Shown in pieces: positions 61,496-64,000 of a stretch of DNA of 64,000 nt (its first letter is position 1; each line of letters begins with the position of its first letter). The translations under genes and the position numbers were made by a program. Source of the DNA: Siphonodentalium dalli (taxonomy: Eukaryota; Mollusca; Scaphopoda; Gadilida; Siphonodentaliidae); contig CP136066.1 in NCBI GenBank assembly GCA_032622095.1, forward strand, positions 155,455,152 to 155,519,151. The letters run 5' to 3'. The notes below the pieces were generated by a model, which was not told the DNA's origin, ran no database searches, and saw only the letters and a program-made list of their open reading frames with translations.

Positions 61496-61628
61496 ACCAT
61501 ACTATACCAGTCTGCTACCGTTACATTGATGACTGTACTGTAAAGATAGTCCGCTAGTTACCGTTCCATTTAATATACGCGAAAAAGATGATGGGCACAA
61601 TGTAATAAATTGGCGACCAAAAGAAGTA

Positions 61629-61700
61629 TCTTAACCTACAGTGGAGTACATTATTAAGGAACAGATAATAACTAAGAAATATATTTCGTCCATTGAAGTC
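61629..61700. mobile_element. Fragment of the family C MITE
   Basis: AACCTACAGTGGAGTACATTATTAAGGAACAGATAATAACTAAGAAATATATTTC matches the centre of 61950-62322. Confidence 0.6.
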
Positions 61701-61949
61701 ACCATCCATAATAAAAAAAAATTGTAATTATATATGCTCAAAAATATTTCAATCTAAGTGAATCTAAGTGAATATAGATTGTCTGTGACTGCTGTCCTTC
61801 CAATACGTTGATTTGTTTTTAGGTGAAATGGAAATAAAGATTTAATGTTGAAATTATCACCATCAAAATCAATAAAAGTGCATAATCCCCGAACCTGCTG
61901 TGCGTCCATCTTACATATTTTTCACGGCAGTAAAAATCAACTCCACCTT

Positions 61950-62322
61950 TAGATCATGCCAAGAATCTCTGCTCTGGCTAACGCCCGTAGAGATCATCTT
62001 CCACCACGCAGTGCAACATCTGGGAACTTTTTGAGGTTTTAACAGGGAGCCTTGTAACGTCGAACGCGGGAAATATATTTCTTAGTTACTACCCGTTCCT
62101 TTATAGTCACAAGAAAGCATGCAGTTTCGAACTGGGACCTTAATCTACAGTGAAGTACATTATTAAGGAACAGATAATAACTAAGAAATATATTCCCCGT
62201 GTTATTTTTTCGGCTTTATAAGGTTCCCTGTCAAACCATCAAAAAGTTCCCAGGTTTTGTACTGGTTGAAAATGATCTCTACGGGCGTTAGCCATGCAAA
62301 GTATAGATTTATGGCATGATAT
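61950..62322. mobile_element. Intact TA-type MITE (family C), 373 bp
   Basis: TAGATCATGCCAAGAATCTC..GCTAACGCCCGTAGAGATCAT at the left faces ATGATCTCTACGGGCGTTAGC..GGCATGATATA at the right, with inverted arms of roughly 150 bases that include TCTGGGAACTTTTTGAGG and its inverse. Reference copy for the split element at 1934-4236. Confidence 0.85.
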
Positions 62323-62798
62323 ACCCCACAGTTATACAACTGTTCAGCATTATACTATGAAGTCGCTTCACCTCAATGCAAAGCTCATTAATTTTGGGAT
62401 TGGGATATCTGATTCCGATCTATGCCAAGTTTCGGTGATTGTGATAACATTATGTGAACTGTCGCATCTTCCCACTTGTGTCACGTTCCAGCGATACACG
62501 AATTACAGTAAATATGGCTGTAATATATATACAAACTACTTGTACTTACAGCCGGGGTTCAATTTTCCGTTAGAAACGCTCTTTATTATGACCATGTCAG
62601 GAAAACACAACACCAAATGCTCTTTAATGTTTCGGTCCGTTAAACCTCTTGCGCCATGGGAGGAGCATTATTATTATTATTATGTATACATTTAAAAACG
62701 CATTGTACAATAAAGTTTCAATGCGCTTTACAACAAAGCGCGACAAAAATAACATTGAAATGTAAAATTTAAAAAGCATAGTAATAAGGTAAAGGAAG

Positions 62799-63300
62799 TT
62801 AAAGGCACGTGAGGCCTTTGTTGTCGAAAATATTCATATTTATTCCAATCGCCGTAAACAGAAAAACATTAAAACGCATACAGTTTCGTTCATATATACC
62901 ATGACCATCGCGTAAACAGCATGTTATCATAAAGACCTACTATGTTTCACCTAAGCAAGAGCCTGGTTGTGTTACAGAAGACAACAGAATGCTACTGGCT
63001 AATCACACACAAATGGCATAAACGCTCTTTATTAGTTCCATATCAGGAATTGACCAACAAAGAACGCTCTTTATGTTTACCATCATAATATAAACAAACA
63101 CCAGAAAAGTAACTTTTTAAGCCTTTGTTTACATAACAATGGTCAAACATATGACAATAACATACTGTTTATGTGATATTTCTTATTTGTATACGGACAA
63201 AGTCGGTCTATATTTTGATGTTCTTTCTGTTTGTGGCGGTTTTTGACTGGTGGAAATATTTTCACATGATACCCACCGCCAAGGCCAACCGTATCTTTAA
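62799..63300 (-). mobile_element. TTAA-flanked MITE, family B, copy 3 (502 bp)
   Basis: Begins TTAAAGGCACGTGAGGCC and ends GGCCAACCGTATCTTTAA. Nearly collinear with the inverse of 19714-20215; the best preserved pair of the family in the window. Confidence 0.88.
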
Positions 63301-63327
63301 GATGATGACTAAGAACTAGATTTAAAC

Positions 63328-63760
63328 TTAACGATTAACTTGCGGGAAACATTGTCTAAAAAGTAGAGTTTTGAGATCGGTTTTGAAATCCTTCAATGTA
63401 GAACATCGTCGAACAGTTTGTGGCAGACCGTTCCATACCTGCGTAGCCAATTCCTGAAAACATTTTGTACCGTAATTCACGTTGGGTTTCGCTATTGTCC
63501 TAATGTCTAAACCGCTTGTCGTTGAACGCGTAACTCTGCCGGATTTTAGGACAAACATATCAGATATGTACTCAGGCGTTGTCTTTCTCAATGATTTGTA
63601 TATAGTCACCGCACATTTGAACATTGAGGGCTTCATCCGTATAATTCGGGTGTTGATTATCAGATTTAGTTTTCCTTTGGGTCGTGACTCATATTGGCCT
63701 AAACGTACACCGATACCTCTTTATTTTGATGAAATAAGTTGAAAGCGTCATATATAATTG
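63328..63760 (-). pseudogene. LINE 3' end fragment
   Basis: The minus-strand frame 63636-63328 reads CAVTIYKSLRKTTPEYISDM, FQELATQVWNGLPQTVRR and LKDFKTDLKTLLF to a stop, the standard C-terminus of LINE reverse transcriptase proteins. The frame upstream (63760-63640) gives IGV.LGQYESRPKG..LNLIINTRIIRM with at least one stop. Truncated at the 5' side. Confidence 0.8.
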
Positions 63761-63998
63761 TTCTTTCTATAATGTGCAATTACATGTATTACGATTTTGG
63801 CTGGAATTAGGAGACATTTTTCCCAGTTCTCTAAATCGAGACGAACCAGTGAAAATCGCCCTCAAACAGACAGTCAATACTAAAATTCGTGTGAAAAATG
63901 CCTTTTCCGCTGTCGCATTTGGTACCGACGGGGGTACATGTGTATGGACAGTTTGCATGGGCACCATGAGACCGTTTTCAACAGTTGGAAATGTCATG
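63738..63998 (+). other. Open frame running off the window, possible exon
   Basis: One plus-strand frame stays open from 63738 to the window end. After a plausible acceptor (ACATTTTTCCCAG, ending 63826) it reads SLNRDEPVKIALKQTVNTKI and on through FGTDGGTCVWTVCMGTMRPF. The antisense frame is also open, so this could be chance or either strand. No family recognised. Confidence 0.2.
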
Positions 63999-64000
63999 CG

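Overview
This is eukaryotic DNA, most likely from an invertebrate animal and probably a mollusc or another lophotrochozoan. The sequence is AT-rich by eye and gene-poor. It holds an intron-containing gene with consensus splice sites and is crowded with decayed non-LTR retrotransposons, MITE-like inverted-repeat elements, a tRNA-derived SINE and microsatellites. There are no bacterial operons. The mollusc assignment is inference from the gene family and the repeat style; no species can be named.

One host gene is convincing. It lies on the minus strand from 29250 down to 6916 and encodes a secreted copper enzyme of the AA15 family of lytic polysaccharide monooxygenases (LPMO). Three exons (29065-29250, 12880-13258, 6916-8954) join in frame at consensus splice sites into 867 residues: signal peptide, a complete AA15 catalytic domain with the N-terminal histidine of the copper brace, then a tail of about 650 residues. 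The tail is basic and rich in Ser, Thr, Pro and Asn. It carries four 21-residue repeats and two copies of a six-cysteine module. A TATA-like box sits about 65 bases upstream of the start codon.

The 15.8-kb first intron and 3.9-kb second intron are largely filled by mobile DNA. Two insertions in the window interrupt repeats whose uninterrupted copies are also here, so target duplications can be read directly: a SINE (27659-27965; empty site near 25641-25656) and an element built from a palindromic 12-mer array (13546-13914; empty site in the 52835-53225 copy). A third nested insertion (2061-3830) sits inside a TA-flanked MITE whose intact relative is at 61950-62322.

Region by region: 1-6900 holds repeats downstream of the LPMO gene; 6916-29250 is the LPMO gene; 29251-32940 is mostly featureless; 32941-34240 is a decayed transposase-like gene; 35177-37640, 38670-39450, 43920-45890, 54100-57600 and 63328-63760 are broken LINE retrotransposons, all on the minus strand; 46200-54100 is intergenic with dispersed repeats; 58082-59890 is a tandemly amplified SINE-related unit with GAT-type simple repeats; 59900-64000 is MITE-rich. 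No operon-like or defence-type gene cluster was seen. The most novel-looking host feature is the LPMO tail with its paired cysteine modules.
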